64,000 bases of DNA, from positions 20,436 to 84,435 of the forward strand of contig CAJTKW010000010.1 of NCBI GenBank assembly GCA_910577035.1, read 5' to 3'. This stretch comes from an uncultured Acetatifactor sp. Its GTDB lineage: Bacteria; Bacillota; Clostridia; Lachnospirales; Lachnospiraceae. Under the pieces are notes generated by a model. That model saw only the letters and a list, made by a program, of their open reading frames with translations. It had not been told where the DNA came from and did not search any database. The position numbers were made by a program, and so were the translations under genes. This document shows positions 1-9,363 of the stretch, one piece after another; positions within the stretch are counted from its first letter, which is position 1; each line of letters starts with the position of its first letter.

Positions 1-1
1 C

Positions 2-826
2 CACGGACCGGGAGCGCCGCTGCCGAAAACGCCTGTGGAAATAGAATTGAAGAATGTCCGCTACCGGTATGACGGAGCGGAGGAAGATACCTTAAAGGGC
101 ATCAACCTTAAGATAAAAGCCGGGGAAAAGCTGGCACTGGTAGGGGTCAACGGCGCCGGCAAGACCACCCTTGTCAAGCTGCTTTGCGGGATGTACCGGC
201 CCACGGAGGGAGAAATCCTGGTGGGAGGCAGGAACATTCAGGAATATAACATCGAGGAATACTACTCGTTGATTTCCGCAGTTTTCCAGGAGGTCAGAGT
301 TATTGCCTTCACCTGCTTTGAATTCGTGGCCAGCAGTGACCTGGAGCGGCCCACGGCCCGGGAGGATGCAGAAGCAGCCATGAAGGCAGCGGGGATTTAC
401 GAGAAGGTAAGGGCATTATCAAAGGGAATGGATACTCATCTGATGAAGGGGATCTATGAAGACGGCGTGGACTTTTCCGGCGGGGAGATGCAGAAGCTGC
501 TCCTGGCCCGGGCGATTTACAAGAACGGCGCCGTTTTCATCCTGGATGAGCCCACGGCAGCATTGGATCCCATTGCGGAGAACAATCTGTATCTCCAGTA
601 CCGGGAGCTGACGGCCGGCAGGACGTCTGTCTATATTTCCCATCGTTTTGCGTCCACCCGCTTTTGCGACCGTATCATCCTGTTGGAGGACGGCGCAATT
701 CAGGAGAGCGGCACCCACGAGGAACTGATGGAGCGGAACGGGCGATATGCGGAAATGTTTGAGGTACAGAGTAAATATTATAAGGAAAACGGAACCGAGC
801 CGGAAGAAGGGGGGGCAGAGCAATGA
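2..826 (+). CDS. ABC exporter subunit, C-terminal ATPase part (5' end outside window)
   Basis: The frame is open from the first bases of the window, so this is the 3' part of a larger gene; a GTG at 35 is a possible but unlikely internal start. What is visible is a full nucleotide-binding domain: Walker A GVNGAGKTT, signature FSGGE, Walker B plus D-loop ILDEPTAALDP, and the H-loop in YISHR. By analogy with the next gene, the membrane half should lie upstream. The stop overlaps the next start (ATGA), so the two are translationally coupled and probably form a heterodimeric exporter. Substrate is unknown. Confidence 0.85.
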   Translation, partial: HGPGAPLPKTPVEIELKNVRYRYDGAEEDTLKGINLKIKAGEKLALVGVNGAGKTTLVKLLCGMYRPTEGEILVGGRNIQEYNIEEYYSLISAVFQEVRVIAFTCFEFVASSDLERPTAREDAEAAMKAAGIYEKVRALSKGMDTHLMKGIYEDGVDFSGGEMQKLLLARAIYKNGAVFILDEPTAALDPIAENNLYLQYRELTAGRTSVYISHRFASTRFCDRIILLEDGAIQESGTHEELMERNGRYAEMFEVQSKYYKENGTEPEEGGAEQ

Positions 827-2622
827 AGAAGAATGTCACATGGAGAGCTCTGAAAATGTATCACGGCTTTCACCGGGCCTATTTTCCCTTAAAAGGACTG
901 GAAACTCTGCTGAGGAATTTTTCACCTTATTTTAATCTCTGGATGTCTGCCGAAATCGTAACGGCGCTCTATCAGGGGCGGAAAAAGGAAGAAATATACC
1001 TGCTGGCGGCAGTCACCCTGCTGGTAAATTTGTTTACACGCATTGCGGGGGCATTTTTGGGCAGGGCCACGATAAATGCCCTGGAAACGCTGGAAAACAA
1101 TCAGGCCCTGGCCTTTTATAAAAAGACCCTGTCCCTGGACTATGATAAACTGGAAAATCCGGAAATCCGCCAGCTGCGGCGAAAGATCGTGGAAAACAGC
1201 TGGATCAACGGTTATGGCGTTACGAATATGCGCTGGCAGGTGGAATGGCTCATGGACGATCTGATGAAACTGGCCTTTTCGCTGATCTTAACGGTGGAAA
1301 TGGTGACTTTGATGGTGAGGGCGTCCTTTCAGTGGCTGGGGCTTCTGCTGTTCTTATTGGTGCTCGGGGTGGAGGCGGCGGCAATCATTTTTGCCAATGT
1401 GGCAAACCGAAAAGCAGCGGCCTACTGGGATAAGACAGGGGAGCAGATGCTGTGGGAGAACCAGTTTTCCGCAGGCACCAGGATTCAGGGGATGGATAAC
1501 CGTATATACCGGCAGCAGCTGCTATTGAATCGGCTGGAAAAGAAACTGAATGACGAGCACCTTAAAATATTTGGCACAGTTGATAAAAAGAGTTTTCTGT
1601 ATTCCATTCCGAAGATCGTTTTTTTCAGGCTGATCAAGCTGTTTACGTGTCTGATCGTCTGCCTGTACTGTATTTTGGGAGCGTTTCCCATCGGGAGCGT
1701 CATCAAATATGTGGGCTACCTGGAAGGGCTGATAAACTGTGTGGGGAATCTTTTTACCAGGACTGCCATGTTAAAGACCAATCGGCGCTTCCTGAAGACG
1801 TATCTGGAGTATTTTGACATAAAAAATGATATGTATCAGGGCAGCCTGGCAGTGGAGAAGCGCAGCGACAGGCAGTTTGAAATCATGTTCCGGAATGTGA
1901 GCTTCCGTTATGCGGGCAGCGAGGAGGATGCGCTGAAAGATATTAACTTAAGCCTGAGAGCGGGCGAGCGGCTGGCGGTGGTAGGCAGGAACGGCAGCGG
2001 CAAGACCACGTTTATCAAGCTGATGTGCCGTCTGTACGATCCCACGGAGGGAGAGGTCATCCTGAATGACTTTAATGTCCGCAAGTATGACTACAGGCAG
2101 TATCTGGAGCTCTTTTCCGTGGTCTTCCAGGATTACAACCTGCTTTCCGTACCTCTGGGAAATAATGTGGCGTCGGCGGCGGAATGGGAGCAGGAGAAGG
2201 CAGAACGGTTGTTAAGGCAGGCGGGCTTTGGTGAGCGGTATAACGAGATGCCAAAGGGACTGGAAACTCCGTTGTACAAGGACTTTGATGAGGACGGCGT
2301 GAATCTTTCCGGAGGGGAAGCCCAGAAGGTTGCCCTGGCCCGGGCGTTGTACAGGGATGCTCCCTTTATCATTCTGGATGAGCCTACGGCGGCACTGGAT
2401 CCTATTGCCGAGGCAGAGATCTACGCCCGCTTTGATGAAATCGTGGGAAACCGGACGGCAATCTATATCAGCCACCGGCTGTCCTCCTGCCGCTTCTGTG
2501 ACCGGATTGCGGTGTTTGACCAGGGCCGGATCGTCCAGCTTGGCACCCATGAAGAGCTGCTGGCCGATGAAGGAGGCAGGTATTATGAGCTTTGGAAGGC
2601 CCAGGCCCAGTACTATGCGTAA
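823..2622 (+). CDS. ABC transporter permease/ATPase, second half of heterodimeric exporter
   Basis: A 599-residue protein with an N-terminal multi-helix membrane domain (about residues 20-340) fused to an ATPase domain. Walker A GRNGSGKTT lies near residue 388, LSGGE near 495 and ILDEPTAALDP near 518. Length and order match type IV (MsbA-like) half-transporters. It starts four bases inside the previous ATPase gene. Both ATPase halves have intact motifs, so neither site is obviously degenerate. The exported substrate (lipid, peptide or drug) cannot be read from the sequence. Confidence 0.9.
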   Translation: MKKNVTWRALKMYHGFHRAYFPLKGLETLLRNFSPYFNLWMSAEIVTALYQGRKKEEIYLLAAVTLLVNLFTRIAGAFLGRATINALETLENNQALAFYKKTLSLDYDKLENPEIRQLRRKIVENSWINGYGVTNMRWQVEWLMDDLMKLAFSLILTVEMVTLMVRASFQWLGLLLFLLVLGVEAAAIIFANVANRKAAAYWDKTGEQMLWENQFSAGTRIQGMDNRIYRQQLLLNRLEKKLNDEHLKIFGTVDKKSFLYSIPKIVFFRLIKLFTCLIVCLYCILGAFPIGSVIKYVGYLEGLINCVGNLFTRTAMLKTNRRFLKTYLEYFDIKNDMYQGSLAVEKRSDRQFEIMFRNVSFRYAGSEEDALKDINLSLRAGERLAVVGRNGSGKTTFIKLMCRLYDPTEGEVILNDFNVRKYDYRQYLELFSVVFQDYNLLSVPLGNNVASAAEWEQEKAERLLRQAGFGERYNEMPKGLETPLYKDFDEDGVNLSGGEAQKVALARALYRDAPFIILDEPTAALDPIAEAEIYARFDEIVGNRTAIYISHRLSSCRFCDRIAVFDQGRIVQLGTHEELLADEGGRYYELWKAQAQYYA

Positions 2623-2723
2623 ATGTTTTTATAATAATCCTAAAGTTTTCTGACAATTTATACGAAATATATAACAGAAGTAAACTGACACTGTTGAAAT
2701 ACGCATTCCAGGGAGGGAATAAT

Positions 2724-2981
2724 ATGGTAAACGGATTTTCAGGTATTTTCATGGTGGCTTCAGTTACGGCTGTTACCGGTGTCTCAAAGACAAGGCGCGA
2801 CGAGCGTCGGGAGACGTCCTCCGATTTGAAAAAGAAAGGGGCGGATAATCTTTTTGCCAGTATTCTGGAAGAGAGCACCCAGGAAAGCAAGGCGGACGTT
2901 GTGGACTGTAGAACGACTACTTACGGTCGGGACAGTAAAATGCAGAATTATCTTTATCAGACAAAGGAATACCGTTACTAA
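2724..2981 (+). CDS. small protein of unknown function (85 aa)
   Basis: ATG at 2724 follows GGGAGG with good spacing; the frame is open further upstream but no better start exists. The product has a short hydrophobic N-terminus (GIFMVASVTAVTGV), a charged Arg/Lys/Glu middle and a C-terminus ending YLYQTKEYRY. I do not recognise a named family, although this ending resembles small hypothetical proteins of Lachnospiraceae. It sits alone between the ABC pair and a strong hairpin terminator, so it may have its own promoter. Confidence 0.65.
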   Translation: MVNGFSGIFMVASVTAVTGVSKTRRDERRETSSDLKKKGADNLFASILEESTQESKADVVDCRTTTYGRDSKMQNYLYQTKEYRY

Positions 2982-2984
2982 GCA

Positions 2985-3030
2985 GCAGAGGCTGCCGTAT
3001 CAGCGAGGATACGGTAGCCTCTGCATTTTC
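2985..3030 (+). terminator. Rho-independent terminator after the small protein gene
   Basis: A long stem: GCAGAGGCTGCCGTATC (2985-3001) pairs with GATACGGTAGCCTCTGC (3008-3024) with one mismatch, followed by a short T-rich run. It begins four bases after the stop codon. Confidence 0.8.
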
Positions 3031-3102
3031 GGGAAAGCCCTGTGCCGCCGGATGCGGCATATCCCCCGCAGATTTAAGCCTTGCGGAGCGGAATCATGAA
3101 GG

Positions 3103-4191
3103 TCAATATGAAATCAGGCTGTTATAGGCGGAAACCATATTTGATACCCCTGTGGAAAATGCCGTGAGATTGCACTGGCCGGCGATGGTAATCATCCGAT
3201 CCGATTCGCTCAGGGCTTCGCCTGCCTTTACCTTTTCCAGTACCTTGGAAATGGAGGAGTGGGCATCGTTCATGTGTATTACAAACATGGACAAAGATGC
3301 GGAATAAAAGCCCTCGGCATTTAAAGCTTCATCGTTTTTGGCATAGGAAGCTACGGCCTCCACATAGGAGGAAAAATCATCATACAATGGCTGTATTTTT
3401 GTCAGATCCATATCCAGGATATTTTCATCCCAGGCCTCTTCTTCATACAATTCCGATTGGATTTTCTGCGCCAGGTCAATTACCATGTTCAGGGAATAGA
3501 GCACCTCATAGCCGTCGGCCTTCATCTGTTCCAGATCTTCCTGGTGAAGCTCATCCGCAACCTCCAGAAGGGCGGTACGGAATACCTCTCCGGTGTTATA
3601 GTACTCCTCCAGGACACTGAGAAGAGCGGTATGCTGTTCCTGGGATTTGGCATAGTTATCCTCCAGGAAGGTTTTCTGGTCGGTATATTCATAAATGTCC
3701 GTGAGCGCCTTGATCAGAGCGCTGATGGAAGGATACATATCCAGAAAAGCCTGATCCAGCTCGTCCTTATCTGTCTTGTTGCTGACCAGCTCATAAGCAT
3801 CCGTTACATTCCGCTGCGGGCCGGATACGGAATAGCAATCGTAATAATTTCCGTCTTCCTCCAGAAGCCGGAACCCGGTATCAAAATCCACATAAGTAAA
3901 ATAGCGGTTCAGGGAATCATTGAGCCGTCCTACCAGGTCATTGCTGATGTCTATGTAGGCATTATAAAGCTCATACGTGGTATCGTTGTCAAGCACATCT
4001 TCCGGATTGATGGCAGGGGGTTCCCCTTCCTCCGGCTCCTGAGCCTTCGCAGGCAGGGCGAGGGAATCGGAACCGTTACCTGCGGCACTGGCCCTGCTGT
4101 CGGGACTGCCGGAAGAGGCTTTCTGACATGCAGTCAGGGATAACGCCGTGACTGCCGCGGCTACTATTGTCAAAGTCTTTTTCTTCATCAT
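3103..4191 (-). CDS. secreted lipoprotein, DUF3829 (YiiG-like)
   Basis: A 362-residue protein with a lipoprotein signal: Lys-rich start, hydrophobic core and lipobox LTAC near residue 22. A Ser/Gly/Ala/Pro/Glu-rich linker follows, and then an all-helical domain that opens with an NAYIDISNDL segment. That segment and the helical pattern resemble the DUF3829/YiiG lipoproteins, whose function is unknown. The start is supported by AAAGGAAA on the minus strand. The gene is divergent from the GntR operon. Confidence 0.7.
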   Translation of the reverse strand: MMKKKTLTIVAAAVTALSLTACQKASSGSPDSRASAAGNGSDSLALPAKAQEPEEGEPPAINPEDVLDNDTTYELYNAYIDISNDLVGRLNDSLNRYFTYVDFDTGFRLLEEDGNYYDCYSVSGPQRNVTDAYELVSNKTDKDELDQAFLDMYPSISALIKALTDIYEYTDQKTFLEDNYAKSQEQHTALLSVLEEYYNTGEVFRTALLEVADELHQEDLEQMKADGYEVLYSLNMVIDLAQKIQSELYEEEAWDENILDMDLTKIQPLYDDFSSYVEAVASYAKNDEALNAEGFYSASLSMFVIHMNDAHSSISKVLEKVKAGEALSESDRMITIAGQCNLTAFSTGVSNMVSAYNSLISY

Positions 4192-4332
4192 AAAGTAACG
4201 TTTCCTTTCGTCTGCCGGGACAGATGCAGCCCCACACGATCGCCTGTGTAATTCGATAAGCAGTATACTACATTTACTAAGGAATGTCGAGAAGTAAGAA
4301 ATCCTTTCCCGGGAATTTTTGCATCAAATCTG

Positions 4333-4361
4333 TTGACATTTAACTGATTATGGTGTATATA
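4333..4361 (+). promoter_or_regulatory. sigma-A promoter of the GntR/ABC operon
   Basis: TTGACA (4333-4338), 17-base spacer, TATATA (4356-4361), about 30 bases before the first gene. The AT-rich -10 region could also be the GntR binding site, which would allow autoregulation. Confidence 0.75.
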
Positions 4362-4390
4362 TAACATATAAACAGAGAGGAGTGGCCGCC

Positions 4391-4759
4391 TTGAAACTAT
4401 TACAAAATTCCGGAGTACCGATCTATCAGCAGATCGCGGATCAGATGCGGACCGATATTCTTGCGGGGAAGCTGAAAGAAGGAGACTATCTCCCTTCTAT
4501 CCGGGGGCTGGCGAAGGACCTGAAGATCAGCGTTATTACCACAATGAAGGCGTATGAGCAGCTGGAGGCGGAAGGGCTTGTAACCGCCGCCCAGGGCAAG
4601 GGCTTTTATGTCAATGCCCAGGACAGCGAAATGCTTAGGGAGCAGCATATGCGCAGGGTGGAGGAGGCGCTTACGGAAGCAATTCGGGCTGCGAAGATCG
4701 CCGGGTTGACTGACCGGGAGCTGCAGGAGACGCTGACGGCGCTCCAGAGGCTTTCCTGA
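4391..4759 (+). CDS. GntR-family regulator, short YtrA type
   Basis: A 122-residue winged-helix repressor with the YtrA-type layout: N-terminal GntR DNA-binding domain (PIYQQIADQMRTDILAG, then LPSIRGLAKDL) and only a short helical tail instead of an effector domain. I place the start at TTG 4391 because GAGAGGAG lies eight bases before it; the GTG at 4382 overlaps that site. It is followed by an ABC ATPase and two membrane proteins, the usual YtrA-type arrangement in which the repressor controls the transporter. Confidence 0.85.
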   Translation: MKLLQNSGVPIYQQIADQMRTDILAGKLKEGDYLPSIRGLAKDLKISVITTMKAYEQLEAEGLVTAAQGKGFYVNAQDSEMLREQHMRRVEEALTEAIRAAKIAGLTDRELQETLTALQRLS

Positions 4760-4779
4760 AATGGAGAATGGAGGACATG

Positions 4780-5670
4780 ATGAAGACAAACAGTGTAATA
4801 GAAGCAGTTAATCTGCAAAAGAAATTTAAGGGCTTTGAGCTTTCCATACCCAAGCTGCAGATTCCGGGAGGCTTTGCCACGGCGCTGATCGGCGAGAACG
4901 GCGCGGGCAAGACGACCCTGCTGAACCTTTTGACGGGGATTCGGCTGGACTTTAATGGGGAGGTCAGCTATTTTGACGGGAAGGAGAAGCTTTCCGACGG
5001 CAAGGTGCAGGAGCGGATCGGCTATACCGGCCCCAGCAGCTTCTTTCTTCCTCACTGGAGTGCCGCCCAGGTGGCGGAAATCAGTGAGCTTCTGTTTGAC
5101 AATTTCCACCGGGACAGGTTTGAGGCCATCTGTGAGGAGCTGAGTATTCCCGTGAAGGTGAGGAAGAACGTAAAGGAGCTTTCGGACGGAAATAAAATGA
5201 AGCTGATGCTGGCCACGGTGCTTGCCAGGGACACGGAACTGCTGATCCTGGATGAACCTGCTTCCCCGCTGGATCCGCTGATGCGCGACAAGCTCTGCGA
5301 CATTATCCGGGAGTACCTGGAGCAGGGGAACGGTGAACGCTCCGTATTCTTCTCCACCCATAATATTGCCGACATGGAAAATGTAACGGATTATGCCGTT
5401 ATTCTGGAGCACGGAAACATTGTGGAGGAAGGGTTTGTGGAGGATCTGAAGGAAAAGTATCTGCTGGTAAAGGGTGAAGCCGGGGATGGGGAGGCAGCCG
5501 GGAAAGTACTGTATACCATGTCAAAGAGCTCTTACGGGTTCGAGGGCATCTGCCTTGCAGATAAGCTGGACCGGCTGGCGGGTATGGATATTTCCGTGGA
5601 GACGCCTACCCTGTCCCAGATCAGTGTAGCGGTAATGAAGGCTAATACCAGTCTTAAACTGAGCCGCTGA
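4780..5670 (+). CDS. ABC transporter ATP-binding protein (YtrB-like)
   Basis: A stand-alone ATPase of about 296 residues. Walker A GENGAGKTT is near residue 38, Walker B is LLILDEP, and the signature reads LSDGN instead of LSGGQ, a deviation seen in GntR-linked ABC modules. ATG 4780 is chosen because GGAGG (4770-4774) is five bases upstream; ATG 4768 and 4777 are in frame but too close to it. It should pair with the following membrane proteins. Confidence 0.85.
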   Translation: MKTNSVIEAVNLQKKFKGFELSIPKLQIPGGFATALIGENGAGKTTLLNLLTGIRLDFNGEVSYFDGKEKLSDGKVQERIGYTGPSSFFLPHWSAAQVAEISELLFDNFHRDRFEAICEELSIPVKVRKNVKELSDGNKMKLMLATVLARDTELLILDEPASPLDPLMRDKLCDIIREYLEQGNGERSVFFSTHNIADMENVTDYAVILEHGNIVEEGFVEDLKEKYLLVKGEAGDGEAAGKVLYTMSKSSYGFEGICLADKLDRLAGMDISVETPTLSQISVAVMKANTSLKLSR

Positions 5671-5841
5671 GAAGGGCGGGCAGTGTGAAGGGGAGTTCTG
5701 AGGAAGCGCTGATGAAATCATTGCTTCCTTAAGAGCCTCCGGCGGATGCGCACGGATTTGCAGGGGTTTTTGCTGCTTCGCAAAGCCAGCATGCTGACTT
5801 GGAATTTCTAAAGCTTCACGAGCTGTGACATGGAGGGTAGA
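5671..5841 (+). other. structured spacer inside the GntR/ABC operon
   Basis: This 170-base gap contains two inverted repeats: GGAAGC/GCTTCC around 5702-5728, and an 18-base near-palindrome at 5783-5800 (AAGCCAGCATGCTGACTT, one mismatched pair). Neither has a clear T tract. They may attenuate transcription or stabilise an mRNA end. No gene is seen. Confidence 0.45.
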
Positions 5842-6492
5842 ATGAAAGATAAAATAAGAAGCTATCTGGTGTTTGCCACCAGGGGATATAAAATTGTCAT
5901 GCTGTTCGTGCTGCCGGTCTTTCTGCTGGCGGTGGATTTCATGGCTGCAGTGTTTTTTCGGGGCAGTGCCATGCCGGCGTATATCATGCTGCTGATTATG
6001 GCGGAGGTGATGTCGGATATTTGGTATCTGGGAGGCATTCAGGAGAAGAATTCGCAGAAAATAGATTATCTCAAGACCTCGGCCAGAGGAATGCAGATTA
6101 TGAAAAATGCCCTGATTCTGGATTTGGTGAGACGTTTTGTCTATCTTGTGGTAATTGCCGGCGCATCCTGGCTGTTTACAATCATTTTTACTGCCGGAGA
6201 AGGAGTTCGGACAAAGCTGGGTCCTTGGGAGGTACTGCTTGCCGCCTTGCTGATATATACCTTGTCGGTGCTGGGAATCTTTTTGTGCAGGTTTTTCAGC
6301 TATTTATGGGTAAATCTGCTGGCGGCCTACGTGGAGGCTATTGCCGGACTGGTGATTTTTCTGATTGCTGCCGAGGGATTTCTTCCGGTGATTCTGGCGG
6401 ATATTGCCTTGGCAATCCTGGGTGCGGGGTTCAGTATCCTGGCGGTAAAGATCGCAATGTTGAAGGTGGAGGGAAGCTATTATGATAAATAA
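5842..6492 (+). CDS. integral membrane protein of the GntR/ABC module (putative permease)
   Basis: About 216 residues with roughly five or six hydrophobic helices. ATG 5842 follows GGAGGG; the ATG at 5830 overlaps that site. I recognise no family signature. Position directly after the ATPase, and before another membrane protein of similar size, suggests that the two are the membrane subunits of a small ABC-2-like exporter. Confidence 0.65.
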   Translation: MKDKIRSYLVFATRGYKIVMLFVLPVFLLAVDFMAAVFFRGSAMPAYIMLLIMAEVMSDIWYLGGIQEKNSQKIDYLKTSARGMQIMKNALILDLVRRFVYLVVIAGASWLFTIIFTAGEGVRTKLGPWEVLLAALLIYTLSVLGIFLCRFFSYLWVNLLAAYVEAIAGLVIFLIAAEGFLPVILADIALAILGAGFSILAVKIAMLKVEGSYYDK

Positions 6493-7174
6493 TCTGAAAT
6501 TAGGGTTTAAGATGATGAAATACGGGCATGCCGCAAAGCTTACTTATATCGCCAGTGCAGTTCTGCTGGTGATTGGCATATTCTTTTGTATCCTGTCCTG
6601 CATCGTGGGAGGAATGACCGGGGAGCATAACTTTCCTCTTCCGGGAGGCTATTTCATGTCATTGGTGGCAATGTTTCTCCTGCAGATGCTTTCTACTGTC
6701 AATGCGGTCAATCTGGTGCAGACCTCTCCTCAGAAAAGGAGGCTGCAGACTTCGGTTCCTGCAGCTATGAGCGTTACTCTGATGATGGCGGGATATTTGT
6801 TCAGCGCGGTGATCCTGGGGATCACATGCCTGTTTCATCCGGAGGCAATAGATAGTGCTGCCATGCAGTTGATAGCCGCTGCGATTCTTTCAGGAATCGT
6901 CATGGTGTATTACGGCGCCTGCTATAAATACTTTTATACTTCCACAATTCTGTTTTTTATTGCATTTTTCTTTATATATGATTTTAGCTCAAACTGGGTG
7001 CCGGCAGGGATCCTGCCTGCAGACGGAACCTGGGCAGGATGGGTGCTGGCATTGGTCCTGGGGGTGGTGATAATTTTGGCCGGCGGCTTCCTGCAGTATC
7101 TGATTTCCCTGGCGGTGTATAAGGCGCCGGTGTCCAAAATGGCCCTGGGGGCGAAGCTGCGGGCGGAGATGTAA
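6482..7174 (+). CDS. integral membrane protein of the GntR/ABC module (second putative permease)
   Basis: A 230-residue protein with about six hydrophobic segments. The start overlaps the end of the previous gene by 11 bases, so translation is coupled. It has no recognised motif. It closes the operon and is followed by a hairpin. Confidence 0.65.
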   Translation: MINNLKLGFKMMKYGHAAKLTYIASAVLLVIGIFFCILSCIVGGMTGEHNFPLPGGYFMSLVAMFLLQMLSTVNAVNLVQTSPQKRRLQTSVPAAMSVTLMMAGYLFSAVILGITCLFHPEAIDSAAMQLIAAAILSGIVMVYYGACYKYFYTSTILFFIAFFFIYDFSSNWVPAGILPADGTWAGWVLALVLGVVIILAGGFLQYLISLAVYKAPVSKMALGAKLRAEM

Positions 7175-7194
7175 AGAGGAAAATACAGGGTATT

Positions 7195-7229
7195 AAGAAA
7201 TTCCGGTTATTTCTAACCGGAATTTCTTA
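7195..7229. terminator. hairpin after the GntR/ABC operon
   Basis: A perfect 15-bp stem, AAGAAATTCCGGTTA (7195-7209) with TAACCGGAATTTCTT (7214-7228), and a four-base loop. The ends of the stem are A/T-rich on both strands, so it can serve the plus-strand operon and the minus-strand lipoprotein gene that ends at 7316. Confidence 0.75.
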
Positions 7230-7315
7230 TAGAAAGACCGCTATGGAAATGTAAAGGGATTCCTGTCTGGAACAGCTTCGGCCACTTTTCAATTGCCTGA
7301 GTTATAATGTCGCTT

Positions 7316-8503
7316 TCATTTAGCTGTATATTGTATGTTGTATATAGTATATCCGTTGCCGCCCAGTGCTTTTATGTATAGTTCGTCGTCGCAGGGCGTC
7401 AAAAGCCCGGTGTCAGGAAGAACCTGATACATAGCATCCTGTGTCGTCAGATCGTAAGTATATATCTTTTCATTTGCGGAATTATAGAAACAGAACTTAC
7501 CGTCCAACAGGCATTCGGAAAAGATACGCAAATCTTTCGAAGACTCCAGGCACCATAATTCCCCATTTTCCATATTATAAAAATAGTAGGTTCCTGTGGA
7601 ATAATCTGTGTACCAACCAAGGAAGGCGGAATCAGAAAAGCATCCCGCCAGCTTGGGCCATACCGACTTATTTCCCAGGAGCAGCCGCGTGCATATCCTT
7701 GTATCAAGCTGGTAGCGGTTGACAAATATCCGGTCTTCTTTATCCCCGGTAAAATAGGTAATGCCCCCATCTATAACCGGAAGTCTTTCATACGGCATAT
7801 ACTTGATGATGGATTCATCCTGTATAACTTCCAGCTCCTGATCCTGTACGTTATAAACGGCAATGTTTACGGATCCGTCTTTGTTGTGATCATACCAGGT
7901 TACATAGTTGTTATTGACTGAAAGACATATCTCATACCATTCCCCGCTTGGCCTGACTGCAAGGCATTTCGCCTCGTCCGTTGCTAAATCATACTGCATA
8001 ACCCAGTACTCGTCCGGATCAAATTTGTATTCTACCCAATACAGGCAGGAGTCATTTGCATAGAATTCATTCAACAGGTAAACTTCAGGTGCTTCATAGA
8101 GCAGCGAATCGTCCTCTTTTTCTTCATTATGACGGTAAATTTGGTAAGCGTAAGGATTCTGCGCCATCAATTCATCCCATTCCCGCACATAATACGCTCC
8201 ATTTTTATTTGCGGCGCAGTCCCACACTGAATAAAATGTATATGGCTCGGTCTCCCACTCGCCATTAGCGATCGCCTGTTCATAGAGTTCCGCCTTTTCC
8301 TGGGAATAATTACTTTTCCAAACAGTACACTTCTCCTTTAACAGGTTGGATGTTTCTACCGCATTACCCGGAAAAGGAAGAGTGACCGCTTCGGTAGATT
8401 CCAGGGTATAATCCCTGTTTCCCGCCTTTCTCAAACCGCAGCCGCTCAAGCCAGGAAGCAGCAAAAGCAGAAGTAATACTGTTCGATATACTACTCTTTT
8501 CAT
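7316..8503 (-). CDS. lipoprotein, likely beta-propeller, unknown function
   Basis: 395 residues from ATG 8503. A signal peptide with eight consecutive leucines leads to lipobox LSGC near residue 20. The rest is rich in Tyr/Trp and short strand-like repeats (VNNNYVTWYD, ITYFTGDKED, FCFYNSANE), which suggests a WD40/DUF5050-like propeller. A TTG 24 bases upstream is open, but GGAAGG precedes the ATG. It follows the C39 peptidase gene by 20 bases on the same strand, so the two are probably one operon and may act together at the cell surface. Confidence 0.7.
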   Translation of the reverse strand: MKRVVYRTVLLLLLLLPGLSGCGLRKAGNRDYTLESTEAVTLPFPGNAVETSNLLKEKCTVWKSNYSQEKAELYEQAIANGEWETEPYTFYSVWDCAANKNGAYYVREWDELMAQNPYAYQIYRHNEEKEDDSLLYEAPEVYLLNEFYANDSCLYWVEYKFDPDEYWVMQYDLATDEAKCLAVRPSGEWYEICLSVNNNYVTWYDHNKDGSVNIAVYNVQDQELEVIQDESIIKYMPYERLPVIDGGITYFTGDKEDRIFVNRYQLDTRICTRLLLGNKSVWPKLAGCFSDSAFLGWYTDYSTGTYYFYNMENGELWCLESSKDLRIFSECLLDGKFCFYNSANEKIYTYDLTTQDAMYQVLPDTGLLTPCDDELYIKALGGNGYTIYNIQYTAK

Positions 8504-8523
8504 AAGGCATTCCTTCCTATAGC

Positions 8524-9363
8524 TCAATAACTCATATGAATCAGGTATCTTTCGGATTCCTTGCTCTCGGTTATTGATTGATAGGCTTCGGTAACACTGA
8601 CAACATGTACCCCATAATATTCCTCATTATTATTACAATCCTTCACTCTAATTGTCTTATTGACCCTGTCGACCTCGCATATCGCAATGTAATGTCCCGA
8701 GCGATGTCCTTTGTAATACGACGTCAGGTATTCTGTACGTGCATGAAGAATAGGTGCCATATTATAAAATAAGCTAGTTTCTACTTTTCCCTGAAATTCT
8801 GTCTCCGTCATCGAAGTCCCCTTCGTATATTTATAATCAAATAAATCTGAATGGTTATTCAATACTTCGACCATTTTATAAACCATGGTACCTGATTTAT
8901 CAGTTCCACATTCGTTCATTAAAGTTGTTATTTTTTCCGCGTCCGTATTTCCTTGTACAGACGATTGACGTTTCATGCCGTACAATGCTTGTAACGCCGA
9001 AGTTGGGCCGCAATTATAACTGCTTGTCTGCTTAATAAGAGGGATAGTTGTGTATACGTTATTTCCATTATTTCCTAAATCGTAAACTGATGCTATAGTG
9101 CGCATCTTTACCCTGTTTTGATACGTAGTCATTGCTTTTTGATGCAATAACTCTTCAAAAGATAATCCTTTTGAAGCTGCCTCACGATAAAATGCCAGAT
9201 CTGTTAAATATAATGATCTTTCTTCATCCATAATTTCCAAGATTTCCTTTTCAGGGTTATATGAGTCCGCTTGATTGACATTGGCTGAAACACAAGTGCC
9301 AGGAATCAGCGTTGTAAAAATTAGACTCAAAAAGATCGCAAATTTTATTCTCTTTGTATTCAT
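8524..9363 (-). CDS. secreted papain-like cysteine peptidase (C39-like)
   Basis: 279 residues with a cleavable signal peptide (residues 1-27, ending near SANVN). A helical prodomain-like stretch (30-95) precedes a C39-type domain. The candidate catalytic Cys is C118 in YNCGPTSALQALYG, His is H224 in GHYIAICEV, and Asp/Asn is at 242-243 in KDCNN. There is no transporter fused to it or beside it, so it is not a classical bacteriocin-processing exporter. Base composition is clearly more AT-rich than its neighbours, which suggests acquisition. Its substrate is unknown. Confidence 0.75.
   Translation of the reverse strand: MNTKRIKFAIFLSLIFTTLIPGTCVSANVNQADSYNPEKEILEIMDEERSLYLTDLAFYREAASKGLSFEELLHQKAMTTYQNRVKMRTIASVYDLGNNGNNVYTTIPLIKQTSSYNCGPTSALQALYGMKRQSSVQGNTDAEKITTLMNECGTDKSGTMVYKMVEVLNNHSDLFDYKYTKGTSMTETEFQGKVETSLFYNMAPILHARTEYLTSYYKGHRSGHYIAICEVDRVNKTIRVKDCNNNEEYYGVHVVSVTEAYQSITESKESERYLIHMSY

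Noticed and set aside
8524..9363. Bacteriocin-processing C39 exporter
   Set aside because: No membrane or ATPase domain is fused or adjacent and no leader peptide genes with a GG motif were seen nearby.
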